Position numbers and translations under genes: made by a program. A stretch of 64,000 nt of DNA from an uncultured Rikenella sp. (GTDB lineage Bacteria > Bacteroidota > Bacteroidia > Bacteroidales > Rikenellaceae): assembly GCF_910577125.1 (NCBI RefSeq), contig NZ_CAJTMN010000002.1, positions 13,295-77,294 of the forward strand, written 5' to 3'. Under the pieces are notes generated by a model, which saw only the letters and a program-made list of their open reading frames with translations, did no database searches and was not told the origin of the DNA. This document shows positions 17,170 through 24,681 of the stretch, one piece after another. The first letter of the stretch is position 1; every line of letters begins with the position of its first letter.

Positions 17170-17695
17170 AATTCGGTATAATTTCAGTATCATTCAGGGC
17201 GGCAAAATGGCCGCCTTTTTTGTTGCTTATATAACCGACATTCCTAAACTCATATCGAAAGTATGATTTTCTTTCAAAAAACGCGCGCCGCGGTGACATC
17301 ATAATATACAGCAACCCCAATAGCGGCGCAAAATAGCACTCTTTTTACCCCTCGCCTCCAACTCTGCCACAATGACAAAAACAAGGCTCCAAAACGGGCG
17401 ATTTTATCGCCTCTTTACCACCCTTTGAAGCCCATTTGACACCCTGCCGATTCCAGTCCGATTTTTTCAAAAATTGGAGTTGGTATTGCAGATGCTATTG
17501 CAGTTGCTATTGCAAATTCGGTCAAAAATATACCGACTGAAAGGGGGATAGTGCCGAAAAAGTAAAGCTAAAAGGGTGTTTCCGAGGGATAGGCAGGGGG
17601 ATAATACCGTCTGTTTGACCGAGTGTAAGCATAAAAATGCGACAAAGTATTGATATGTCGCATTATAGCAGAATAAAACAGATGTGTGCGCCGGT
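17053..17695. other. Left-end noncoding region of the prophage
   Basis: About 640 bp with no convincing gene. It holds the two transposase-like sites, a hairpin with a T-run at 17198-17220 (GGCGG/CCGCC then TTTTTT), which would stop rightward transcription, and three tandem copies of a 12-bp unit (TATTGCAGATGC and variants) at 17484-17519. The small frames on either strand lack family features. The distal part is the 3' flank of the repressor gene. Confidence 0.6.
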
Positions 17696-18529
17696 TTAGC
17701 TGTCTTTTCCCACTTTTTGAACGAGTTTGCCGACAACGGTCGAAAGGTCGGAAATCTGTTTTTTCATCGTCTGCATCTCGTTCGCCATGCCGATCGGATC
17801 GGACGGTTCGCCGAGCGTTCGTACCAAGAAGAGTTCGACTGCCCAAATGGCGAAAATCTCCTCTTCCGGCAGCGAGATCGGCTTGTATAGCCGCTGGTCG
17901 GCATTGTCGGACAGCAGGGTAATTGTACCGTTATGATGCAGTTTGTTTTCGATCCTCTTAATGAACGTACTCCCCTCTCGATTCGTTACGACATAAATCT
18001 CCTGGTTGCGTACGTGTTCCCACTCGCTCTCGTGCAGCCGTCGCACAATAACCCGACTATTATTATAGAGAGTCGGCGACATGGAATCTCCTACGACCTT
18101 AATACACAGCCGATCGGCCCGTCCACGCAACATTCCTTTCGGTAAATAAATCATTTGCGACCGGTCCATGTACTCCGCATTCGAAGCACCGAACCCCGCG
18201 GCAGCTTCCATTTCGACAACCGGGACAGCGGTATGATCGTCCGAAGGTGGTTCCATTTGCACAGCTGTAGACTTCGGAATGAGCGTTGGTGCCGGTCCTT
18301 CGCTTTTTAACATTTCACCCTGGCCGGTAAAGAACCATTCGGGATTTACATCGGAATAATACGAGAGAAATTTAATCGTATTATCTTCAGACAAACCATT
18401 GGGTTGAGTCAAAATGCCGTTCGATATACCACAAGTTTTATAACATTGGTATTTTGTAATACCCTTGTATTCAAGGTATTCCAAAATACGAGCTTTTAGA
18501 ATCGAAAAATCTCTCTTATTTATTTGCAT
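17696..18529 (-). CDS. Phage repressor, HTH plus S24 LexA-like peptidase
   Basis: 277 residues. The N-terminus (LKARILEYLEYKGITKYQCY, then ISNGILTQPNGLSEDNTIKF) is a helix-turn-helix of the CI/Mu-c type. Residues about 105-245 are an S24 autoprotease: GDSMSPTLYNNSRVIV holds the catalytic Ser and TFIKRIENK the catalytic Lys. A short helical tail follows. Such repressors keep the lytic promoter off and cleave themselves after RecA activation, so induction by DNA damage is expected. It is divergent from the early genes, with a 75-bp region between that holds a CACCG/CGGTG dyad. Confidence 0.93.
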   Translation of the reverse strand: MQINKRDFSILKARILEYLEYKGITKYQCYKTCGISNGILTQPNGLSEDNTIKFLSYYSDVNPEWFFTGQGEMLKSEGPAPTLIPKSTAVQMEPPSDDHTAVPVVEMEAAAGFGASNAEYMDRSQMIYLPKGMLRGRADRLCIKVVGDSMSPTLYNNSRVIVRRLHESEWEHVRNQEIYVVTNREGSTFIKRIENKLHHNGTITLLSDNADQRLYKPISLPEEEIFAIWAVELFLVRTLGEPSDPIGMANEMQTMKKQISDLSTVVGKLVQKVGKDS

Positions 18530-18604
18530 GATTGAAATATCTCTCGTAATATTGCATTCAGATTCCGCACCGGAACGGTGTAAAGATACTCAAATAATCA
18601 AACA
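18530..18604. promoter_or_regulatory. Divergent repressor/early promoter region
   Basis: 75 bp between the repressor start and the first early gene. CACCG-GAA-CGGTG at 18568-18580 is a perfect dyad and a candidate operator. Promoter boxes were not assigned with confidence. Confidence 0.55.
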
Positions 18605-18817
18605 ATGAAAGAAGCCAGACAACGAATCATTATGCCGCTGGGCGGACGCCTTCGGTTGGCGCTCGATTTCGAGGTAACGCCGCGAATGGCTTACAAGGCC
18701 TTGAACTTCGAGGGGCATTCGGACTTAGCCAAACGGCTGCGAGCGGCAGCCCTCGAACGGGGCGGACAATTGTACGAGGCAGTCTCTGTCTCCGAACAAA
18801 CAGGAGCGATTAACTAA
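18605..18817 (+). CDS. Small early regulator, possible Ner/Cro counterpart
   Basis: 70 residues, basic and helical (MKEARQRIIMPLGGRLRLAL, then FEVTPRMAYKALNFEGHSDL and AKRLRAAALERGG). It is the first rightward gene after the repressor, which is where Mu places ner. The segment FEVTPRMAYKALN could be a winged or helix-turn-helix recognition unit. No family could be assigned by eye; the Ner/Cro role is inferred from position and charge. It is followed 13 bp later by another small gene. Confidence 0.65.
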   Translation: MKEARQRIIMPLGGRLRLALDFEVTPRMAYKALNFEGHSDLAKRLRAAALERGGQLYEAVSVSEQTGAIN

Positions 18818-18830
18818 ACACGATACAACG

Positions 18831-19031
18831 ATGAGACGGTATTATTTCGAGCTGCTGGATAACGAATATAACGATTTGGGGGCCTGCATCCCGGATGGAA
18901 GTAATAAACAGGCGGCTATCAATCGCGCCAGGCAGTGGATGAAAGATAACGGTGTTGCGAGTGCGCAACTGTCTGTCAATAGCATGCGAACGAGCAATCT
19001 ACTGGATGTGATCGAAATCGAGCTCGATTGA
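18831..19031 (+). CDS. Small early protein of unknown function
   Basis: 66 residues (MRRYYFELLDNEYNDLGACI, ending NLLDVIEIELD). It looks like a compact alpha/beta fold. NKQAAINRARQWMKDNGVAS resembles the helix of small proteins common in early regions of Bacteroidetes transposable phages. It lies between the putative regulator and the transposase, with a 71-bp gap to the latter. I do not recognise a function. Confidence 0.65.
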   Translation: MRRYYFELLDNEYNDLGACIPDGSNKQAAINRARQWMKDNGVASAQLSVNSMRTSNLLDVIEIELD

Positions 19032-19102
19032 ATGAGAGGCATCCCGCCACGGCACAAGGCCGTCGCCCGGAGCGAGATCGGGGCGGGAACTACGAATAAC
19101 TC

Positions 19103-21052
19103 ATGGAATATTTAGGTAACATACTCTGCATTACAGGCGGCGAGCTGATCCTCTCGGATAAAAATCCGAACGGGGTGATGCCTGTCGGCACTTATACGGC
19201 ACTGGCCCACCGTGGAAAAATGCGCGTTCTGCGCCGTGCCTGTTATGGCAGTCCGGCACTGGTGGAGTATGACAGTCTGCCGGTGCGCTACCGCGAGGCG
19301 TGGGAGGCCCGGCACGGAGACCCGCATGCCCGGAGGAAGTTTGCCCCGTTCGCCGAACGGTTGCGCGAGGATACCGAAGCCTACAACGTCTTCACGGCCT
19401 ACACCTACGACGGCGGGCGGAAGCTCCCGGACGAGGCGATTGTCAGTTACTGCAACGACGCGATGATTCTGAACGCCGTTCGGGAAACACTGGAAGTGAT
19501 GACGGCGGCACGCAAGGCTGCCCGGCTGTCGATGGCCGGGCGTTGGGAAAAGATACTGAAACTGGTGGACGGCATTCGGGCCGACTACCCGAACAACCTG
19601 CCGAAAACGGCCATCACCCTCAAACGAAAATACCAGCGGTACCAGGCCGAAGGGTATACGGCCCTGATTCACGCCGGATTCGGCAACCGGAACCGCGCCA
19701 AGGTCAAAGACCGGGTAGATCGGGCTGTCCTGCTCGACATCCTCAGCCACGGCAACCAGCTGCCCGCCACCGTCGCGGCCGAGACCTACAACCTCTGGGC
19801 AGCCTCGCACCGAGCGCCGACCATCACCCCGCGAACGGTACTCAACTACATGACCGAACATGCCGTGGAGATCGATGTCTCGCGCCGCGGCTCCAAGGCG
19901 TGGGCCGACGAGTTCGACCCGATCGTGCACCGTATTCGGCCGACCGCTCCGCTGCTGTTGGTCAATTCGGACGACAACGACCTCGATCTCTACTTCAAAA
20001 ACGGGCGGGACAACTACTATCGTTTCAAACTATACGTCGTATTGGATGCCCACTGCGATTACATCCTGGGCTATGCGTTCGGCGACCAGGTGACCAACGA
20101 ATTGATTCGGGAAGCCTACCGCAACGCTATGCGCCACATCCGCGAACTGACCGGCGGATACTACCTCTGGCACCAGACGGTGGCCGACCGTTGGGGGCTG
20201 AGGTCGGACAACCTGCTCGGCTTTTTCGAGTCGCTGGCCACGTTCACCCCACCGACCGCCGGACTGGCCCGTGCGAAAGTGATCGAACGGTCATTCGGCA
20301 CCGAGTGGCACAACGCCCTGAAACATTACAACAACTACGCGGGCCACAACATTACGGCACGCGAGAAACACAACAGCGATTTCGCACAGACCAATCTCAA
20401 ACGGAGACCGTCGATCGCGGAGGCTCCGGCGCTGATCGCCCGATTCATCGCCTCGATGCGGACACTGGAATGGAAAGGGAGCGGCCGGTCACGCGAGCAA
20501 GTGTGGCTCGATGGTTTTCGAGCAATGGGGGCCGACCGGGCGAAACGGATCTCCGAAGAGGTCTATCTGCAACGCTTCGGCCATCGGCACGAGTACAAAA
20601 ACACGGTGCGAAACAGCGGCATCACGGTGACGATCGGCGAGATACGCCGCACGTACGACGTGCCGGAGACAATCTATCGGCAGGCGGTCGGCCGAAAAGT
20701 CCGGATCACGTACGACCCGGCAGACCTCTCGCGGGTGCTGGTCGAGGGCGACCGGTTACGTTTCATCGCCCCGGAGAACGTGCCGCTGCCGATGGCTCTG
20801 GCCGACATGCAGCCGGGCGATCGTGAACGACTGAACGCCGTGCTGGAGCGCAAAAAACGACTCCGCGACCAGAACCGGCAATCGCGCGAAGAGCGGCGCG
20901 CGCTCCTGGAACGGATCGGAACCGATGCGCAGAGCCTCTTGCAGGCCGGAGTAATGGTCAAGGAGGCCCGTTTCGGGGCATCGGAGATCGTCAATCGGCT
21001 GACACTGAACGACGACCATGTGGACGGAGGATCGATCCGGAGAAAATATTAA
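19103..21052 (+). CDS. MuA-like DDE transposase
   Basis: 649 residues, close to Mu A (663). The N-terminal part contains DNA-binding helices. The catalytic core lies at about residues 270-400. LLLVNSDDNDLDLYF and YVVLDAHCDYILGYAFGD surround the first acidic residues, HQTVADRWGLRSDN has the second Asp (about 362) and AKVIERSFGTEW the Glu (about 395). A beta-barrel and basic helical C-terminus follow. It binds the element ends and carries out strand transfer for integration and replicative transposition. It is followed 18 bp later by the MuB-like ATPase. Confidence 0.96.
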   Translation: MEYLGNILCITGGELILSDKNPNGVMPVGTYTALAHRGKMRVLRRACYGSPALVEYDSLPVRYREAWEARHGDPHARRKFAPFAERLREDTEAYNVFTAYTYDGGRKLPDEAIVSYCNDAMILNAVRETLEVMTAARKAARLSMAGRWEKILKLVDGIRADYPNNLPKTAITLKRKYQRYQAEGYTALIHAGFGNRNRAKVKDRVDRAVLLDILSHGNQLPATVAAETYNLWAASHRAPTITPRTVLNYMTEHAVEIDVSRRGSKAWADEFDPIVHRIRPTAPLLLVNSDDNDLDLYFKNGRDNYYRFKLYVVLDAHCDYILGYAFGDQVTNELIREAYRNAMRHIRELTGGYYLWHQTVADRWGLRSDNLLGFFESLATFTPPTAGLARAKVIERSFGTEWHNALKHYNNYAGHNITAREKHNSDFAQTNLKRRPSIAEAPALIARFIASMRTLEWKGSGRSREQVWLDGFRAMGADRAKRISEEVYLQRFGHRHEYKNTVRNSGITVTIGEIRRTYDVPETIYRQAVGRKVRITYDPADLSRVLVEGDRLRFIAPENVPLPMALADMQPGDRERLNAVLERKKRLRDQNRQSREERRALLERIGTDAQSLLQAGVMVKEARFGASEIVNRLTLNDDHVDGGSIRRKY

Positions 21053-21070
21053 TCAAAATCCAAATACACA

Positions 21071-21958
21071 ATGATGACGAAAGAACAGAAACAGGAGATT
21101 CGAGACCGCCTGGAACGTTATACGGAACAGGTCGGCGGACAGAACCAGGCGGCAGCTATCCTCGCCGGGGTGAGTGCCGGAACGATTTCCCAAATTCTGA
21201 ACGGCAAATGGGAACGGATCGCCGAGAAAATGTGGCTGAACCTCAGTGGCCAACTGTGGGATTATGCCTCCGACACGAGTGGCGGCGAGGAGTGGCATGG
21301 CGTTTCGACACGGCCCTACAACGAGTTGATGACCACGTTCGAGGATGCCCGGCGTAGGTCCATGGCGATGGCGATCGTTGCGGACGCCGGGACAGGCAAA
21401 AGCTACACCGCTCGACGCTATGCGGCCGAAAACGGTAGCCTGGTATTCTGTGTAACCTGTAAGGAGGGGTGGAAACTCAAAGCCTTCCTGAAAGAGGTAC
21501 TGCGGGTGCTTGGCAAGAGTTCGGCTGCGTCGGATAACGACAACGAGGCGATGTACGCCGTAGTGGTCGAGACGTTGCGACGGAAGGCTCGCCCGGCCCT
21601 GATAATCGACGAGGCCGACAAGCTGCACAACGAGGTATTCCTGAAATTTATCGATTTGTTCAACGACCTCGAAGACCGGTGTGCGTTGGTGCTGATGGCG
21701 ACCGACTACCTGGAGATGCGGCTGACGAACGGAGCGAAACGAGGGTATCGCGGGTATCGCGAAATCTTCTCGCGGGTCGGGAACCGTTGCGTCCGCATCC
21801 ACCGGGCCGATGCGGCAGACGTGCGGGCGATCTGTCAGGCAAACGGCATCACGGATGCGGCCGAGGTGGCGGAAATTACGAACGACGCGGAGGGCGATCT
21901 GCGTCGGGTGAAACGGTCGATCATAGCTCTCCAGTTAGACAATGGCGCGCGCGGTTAA
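21071..21958 (+). CDS. MuB-like AAA+ ATPase, transposition target selector
   Basis: 295 residues. The N-terminus is a lambda-Cro-type helix-turn-helix (QNQAAAILAGVSAGTISQIL), as in Mu B. The AAA+ core has Walker A ADAGTGKSYT (about 104-113) and Walker B PALIIDEADKL (about 175-185). A sensor segment ATDYLEMRLTNG and a C-terminal helical lid follow. MuB polymerises on target DNA, directs the transposase and provides target immunity. Two start codons are adjacent (ATG ATG at 21071); either is possible. Its end overlaps the next gene by 17 bp. Confidence 0.93.
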   Translation: MMTKEQKQEIRDRLERYTEQVGGQNQAAAILAGVSAGTISQILNGKWERIAEKMWLNLSGQLWDYASDTSGGEEWHGVSTRPYNELMTTFEDARRRSMAMAIVADAGTGKSYTARRYAAENGSLVFCVTCKEGWKLKAFLKEVLRVLGKSSAASDNDNEAMYAVVVETLRRKARPALIIDEADKLHNEVFLKFIDLFNDLEDRCALVLMATDYLEMRLTNGAKRGYRGYREIFSRVGNRCVRIHRADAADVRAICQANGITDAAEVAEITNDAEGDLRRVKRSIIALQLDNGARG

Positions 21959-22553
21959 TATCGGACAACTGCTGACGATGCGGTTCCCGCGAATCCCCCT
22001 GGAGGGGAGGTGGCGGGAGCTGCTGGGGCAGCCCGAGCTGCGGGGCAGCATCCTGATCTGGGGCGACTCGGCGCAAGGCAAAACCTCGTTTGCGCTCCAG
22101 CTCGCCAAAGAACTCTCCAAGTATGAGTCTGTGTTGTACGACTCGCTGGAGGAGGGAATCTCCGAGTCGATACGGGCGGCGTGCGTGCGGGAGGGAATGG
22201 TCGAAGTCGGGAGTCGGGTTTTGCTGCTGGACAACGAACCGATCGCCGAACTGACCGAACGGCTCGCAAGACCCAAAAGTCGGAATGTCGTCATCGTCGA
22301 TTCGTTGCAGTATACGGGAATGACGTTCGAGGCCTACAAAGAGCTGCTCGAACGGTTTCCGAAAAAGCTCTTCGTCTTCGTCTCGCACGCCGACGGACGA
22401 GAACCGGCCGGACGAATCGCAACGCAGGTCAAGTTCAACGCCAATATCAAAATACGGGTTTCGGGTTTTACGGCCTACGCGATCAGTCGCTACGGCGGCG
22501 GAATGCCCTATACGATCAGCGACGAGATGGCTGCTCGAATCAATCCGGAATAA
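21942..22553 (+). CDS. RecA/DnaB-fold P-loop ATPase, phage early gene
   Basis: 203 residues. Walker A is IWGDSAQGKTSFALQLAKEL (about residues 39-58). VVIVDSLQYTG is the Walker B strand and FVFVSHADGREPAGRIATQV a sensor/loop region, together the pattern of RecA/DnaB-like ATPases. It overlaps the MuB gene by 17 bp, so the two are probably made together. Canonical Mu has no second ATPase here; this one may act in replication or in remodelling the transpososome. That role is inference only. Confidence 0.8.
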   Translation: MARAVNIGQLLTMRFPRIPLEGRWRELLGQPELRGSILIWGDSAQGKTSFALQLAKELSKYESVLYDSLEEGISESIRAACVREGMVEVGSRVLLLDNEPIAELTERLARPKSRNVVIVDSLQYTGMTFEAYKELLERFPKKLFVFVSHADGREPAGRIATQVKFNANIKIRVSGFTAYAISRYGGGMPYTISDEMAARINPE

Positions 22554-22567
22554 AATACGACACGACT

Positions 22568-22780
22568 ATGAAAACCTTAACAGAGATAGGTCGGGAACGA
22601 TCGCGGTGTCTCGAACGACTACAAGACTACCGTCGGACGCTTCGGGAAAGCGGCGGATACATGAGCGACACACGGTTGGCGGGCTACAAGACAGCTGTCG
22701 CAGATTGCGAAGCACAGATCGCCGCCCTCGACGAGGAAGCAAGCCGGAGAACATTTAACAACCTTTCAAACATGTTTTAA
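22568..22780 (+). CDS. Small coiled-coil early protein
   Basis: 70 residues from the ATG at 22568 (MKTLTEIGRERSRCLERLQD). It is highly charged and almost wholly helical, with the heptad-like stretch YKTAVADCEAQIAALDEEAS. It ends 2 bp before the next ATG, so it belongs to the early operon. No family recognised. Confidence 0.65.
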   Translation: MKTLTEIGRERSRCLERLQDYRRTLRESGGYMSDTRLAGYKTAVADCEAQIAALDEEASRRTFNNLSNMF

Positions 22781-22782
22781 CG

Positions 22783-23175
22783 ATGAAAAAAGTAACAAAA
22801 GAACAGGCAGAGGCAGCCGTACAGACGGTGCGGCAGTTGAAAATCCAGGCCTCGGAACTGACCGGGCGTATCAAAGACGCGGAGGCGGTCGTCGAGGCTT
22901 ACGGGCTCGAACACCTGGGCGAGTTCGCCGACGGGCGGCTGGCTCTCGATTCGGGTATTATAGCCATCAAGGCGGGAACCGCGAAGCCGGTCAAAGAGGG
23001 CAAGCCGCTTTCGACGGCTGCCCGCGCAGAACTGGCCGCAGCGCTGCCTGCGGCCTACGTCAAGGTGGCGTGCGACTTCGGCGTGCTCTTCCAAAGTCAG
23101 GACAAGGCCGTGCGCCAGATTCTCAAAGCTCGCGGAATCGAGATCGTCCGCGAAGACAAGTTCGCAGTAATCTAA
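22783..23175 (+). CDS. Early phage protein, possibly Gam-like
   Basis: 130 residues. The N-terminal half is a charged helix (MKKVTKEQAEAAVQTVRQLK, then ASELTGRIKDAEAVVEAYGL). The rest is LALDSGIIAIKAGTAKPVKE, then a helical C-terminus FQSQDKAVRQILKARGIEIV. Long helix plus small beta core and its place after MuB recall Gam, the Mu protein that shields DNA ends, but the sequence signature is not clear enough to claim it. Translation is probably coupled to the flanking small genes (2-bp and 0-bp gaps). Confidence 0.6.
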   Translation: MKKVTKEQAEAAVQTVRQLKIQASELTGRIKDAEAVVEAYGLEHLGEFADGRLALDSGIIAIKAGTAKPVKEGKPLSTAARAELAAALPAAYVKVACDFGVLFQSQDKAVRQILKARGIEIVREDKFAVI

Positions 23176-23349
23176 ATGAAAAGCACAACAACACGTCACG
23201 TAACCTGTATCCGACCGAAACAGGGATACGATTTGGTGGTCAGCAACAAGATCGGTCGAAATACCCCGTGTCCTTGTGGCTCAGGAAAAAAAGCGAAACA
23301 TTGCTGTGGAACGAAGACTAAATATTACTCCGCGAAAGCGGTTAAATGA
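23176..23349 (+). CDS. 57-residue SEC-C zinc-motif protein
   Basis: The ATG at 23176 directly follows the previous stop. The C-terminal half, NKIGRNTPCPCGSGKKAKHC then C, is a textbook SEC-C motif (CxCxSGxxxxxCC), the zinc-binding tail known from SecA and many small proteins. The N-terminal 25 residues (MKSTTTRHVTCIRPKQGYDL) have no recognised fold. A free-standing SEC-C peptide could bind ribosomes, SecB or nucleic acid. Its phage function is unknown. The gene is below usual gene-finder limits but has clean start and stop spacing within the operon. Confidence 0.75.
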   Translation: MKSTTTRHVTCIRPKQGYDLVVSNKIGRNTPCPCGSGKKAKHCCGTKTKYYSAKAVK

Positions 23350-23358
23350 GAACCAACC

Positions 23359-23538
23359 ATGAAGATCACAGCCATTTATCAAAAAGAGGGGGCGAATCCT
23401 TTCCTCGAACGCGAGGGCGATTACAAACGGGTAACAGGTCGCGTTCCGGCCGGTTACGACGTGGACGAGGTCGAACATTACGCCATAGCCGCGACGCCGA
23501 TAGGTTACGTCTTTGTCGGCTTGGAGCGGGCGGAATAG
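23359..23538 (+). CDS. Small early protein of unknown function (59 aa)
   Basis: From the ATG at 23359: MKITAIYQKEGANPFLEREG, ending IGYVFVGLERAE. The composition suggests a small beta-rich fold (DVDEVEHYAIAATPIGYVFV). It lies 9 bp after the SEC-C gene and before a noncoding gap with the tRNA-like element. No family recognised. It is in the same strand and spacing pattern as the rest of the early operon, which is the main support. Confidence 0.6.
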   Translation: MKITAIYQKEGANPFLEREGDYKRVTGRVPAGYDVDEVEHYAIAATPIGYVFVGLERAE

Positions 23539-23600
23539 CCTCTGTTTTCAGCACACCTCCCACCGCGTGCGCCTGCACCCATAGCGCGCGGCGGGACTCT

Positions 23601-23655
23601 CCCCGGCATCAGACGGTGGTGGCAGGCTGAGGGTTCGACTCCCTCGCCGGGGGCT
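23601..23655 (+). other. Mini tRNA-like element (acceptor stem plus T arm)
   Basis: CCCCGGC at 23601-23607 pairs perfectly with GCCGGGG at 23646-23652. Immediately inside the 3' strand is a perfect T arm: GAGGG (23629-23633), loop TTCGACT, CCCTC (23641-23645). The 3' end reads GCTA. Only 21 bases lie between acceptor and T stem, too few for D and anticodon arms (a normal tRNA needs about 40). This is therefore not a functional standard tRNA: either a tRNA remnant or a tRNA mimic in the gap between two phage genes. Confidence 0.55.
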
Positions 23656-23666
23656 AAAAGCAAAAT

Positions 23667-24152
23667 ATGGATACACGGTTTCAAAAGTCGAAAAATACGA
23701 CAGACGAATGGTACACGCCGCGTGAAATAATCGATGTCCTCGGGCCGTTCGACCTCGATCCGTGCGCTCCGATGGCGAGATTGTGGGATACGGCAGCTAA
23801 ACATTTCAACAAACAAGAGAACGGCTTGTTGCAGGAGTGGTTCGGGCGCGTATGGTTGAATCCTCCGTATTCGCATCCGCTGGTACTTCAATTCGTAAAG
23901 CGTCTGGCAGAGCATGGAAATGGAATTGCGTTGCTTTTCGATCGCTGCGACACTAAGATGTTTCACGAGGTGATATTTCCCAATGCGGATGGTGTGTATT
24001 TTTTGCGTGAACGAGTGCGTTTTTACCGACCGGATGGCACACGTGGCGGATCACCGGGGTGTGGTTCGGTGTTGGTGGCATTCGGGGCAGAAAACGCCGA
24101 GAAAATATTGAATAGTGGACTGAAAGGCACGCTATTACGAGTAGAACGATGA
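23667..24152 (+). CDS. Phage DNA N6-adenine methyltransferase (Dam family)
   Basis: 161 residues, short as in phage Dam-type enzymes. FQKSKNTTDEWYTPREIIDV, then FDLDPCAPMARLWDT (cofactor region), VWLNPPYSHPLVLQFVKRL (catalytic NPPY) and SPGCGSVLVAF near the end match the phage DNA N-6-adenine-methyltransferase family. It methylates adenine in phage DNA, probably protecting it from host restriction or marking it for replication or packaging. Its stop overlaps the start of a dcm remnant (ATGA), which suggests that it once sat in front of a complete cytosine methylase gene. Confidence 0.9.
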   Translation: MDTRFQKSKNTTDEWYTPREIIDVLGPFDLDPCAPMARLWDTAAKHFNKQENGLLQEWFGRVWLNPPYSHPLVLQFVKRLAEHGNGIALLFDRCDTKMFHEVIFPNADGVYFLRERVRFYRPDGTRGGSPGCGSVLVAFGAENAEKILNSGLKGTLLRVER

Positions 24153-24220
24153 AAGTCTTAAGTCTATTCGACGGCATGAGTTGCGGGCAGGTCGCCCTGC
24201 GGCGGATAAACAACAACTGA
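24149..24220 (+). pseudogene. N-terminal fragment of a DNA cytosine-5 methyltransferase
   Basis: Twenty-three codons, MKVLSLFDGMSCGQVALRRI then NNN and stop. LSLFDGMSCGQVAL is motif I of C5 cytosine methyltransferases, which normally begin exactly like this. The rest of the enzyme (300 or more residues) is missing; the next gene starts 17 bp later. The fragment overlaps the adenine methylase stop by 4 bp. It is best explained as the stump left by a deletion that joined a methylase cassette to the following gene. Confidence 0.75.
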
Positions 24221-24237
24221 AAACTGAAACTGGAATT

Positions 24238-24669
24238 ATGAAAATCTACGTAGCAAGCAGTTGGCGCAACCGATATTACACGGAAGTTGTCGCCCATCTC
24301 AGACAATTAGGACACGAAGTGTATGACTTTCGCAACCCGGTGCCATACGGAGGGTTCTCTTGGTCGGAAGTTGCCCCAAACTGGCAAAGCTGGACAATGG
24401 AAGAATATAAAAAGGCCCTTTCTCACCCGAATGCAGAGAGAGGTTTCGGTTCGGATTTTGGTGCGATGCAATGGGCCGACGCCTGCGTGTTGGTTTGTCC
24501 TTGTGGGCGGTCGGCACATACTGAGGCTGGGTGGATGGCTGGGACGGGCAAACCTGTCTGGGTTTATATCCCGGAACCACAAGAGCCTGAGTTGATGTAT
24601 AAAATATACGAGCGAATAGTTACTGATATGGCAGAACTCGATGACTTGAACGATAGAACAGACCGATAA
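24238..24669 (+). CDS. Nucleoside deoxyribosyltransferase-like phage protein
   Basis: 143 residues from the ATG at 24238; upstream open codons lie in the dcm remnant region. MKIYVASSWRNRYYTEVVAH, then LGHEVYDFRNP, WADACVLVCPCGRSAHTEAG and GTGKPVWVYIPEPQEPE reproduce the pattern of nucleoside 2-deoxyribosyltransferase/DUF4406-like proteins: nucleotide-binding start, a CV(L)V strand and a conserved HxE-type motif (HTEAGW). A nucleotide-metabolism or NAD-related role is inferred. No substrate can be given. Confidence 0.75.
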   Translation: MKIYVASSWRNRYYTEVVAHLRQLGHEVYDFRNPVPYGGFSWSEVAPNWQSWTMEEYKKALSHPNAERGFGSDFGAMQWADACVLVCPCGRSAHTEAGWMAGTGKPVWVYIPEPQEPELMYKIYERIVTDMAELDDLNDRTDR

Positions 24670-24681
24670 CACTTTCCAGCT

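Noticed and set aside
17467..17736. Small minus-strand ORF with CNSN repeats in the prophage left end
   Set aside because: It only translates the 12-bp tandem repeat and the repressor 3' flank; no start context or domain.
23530..23660. A complete tRNA gene
   Set aside because: Acceptor and T arm pair well but there is no room for D and anticodon arms.
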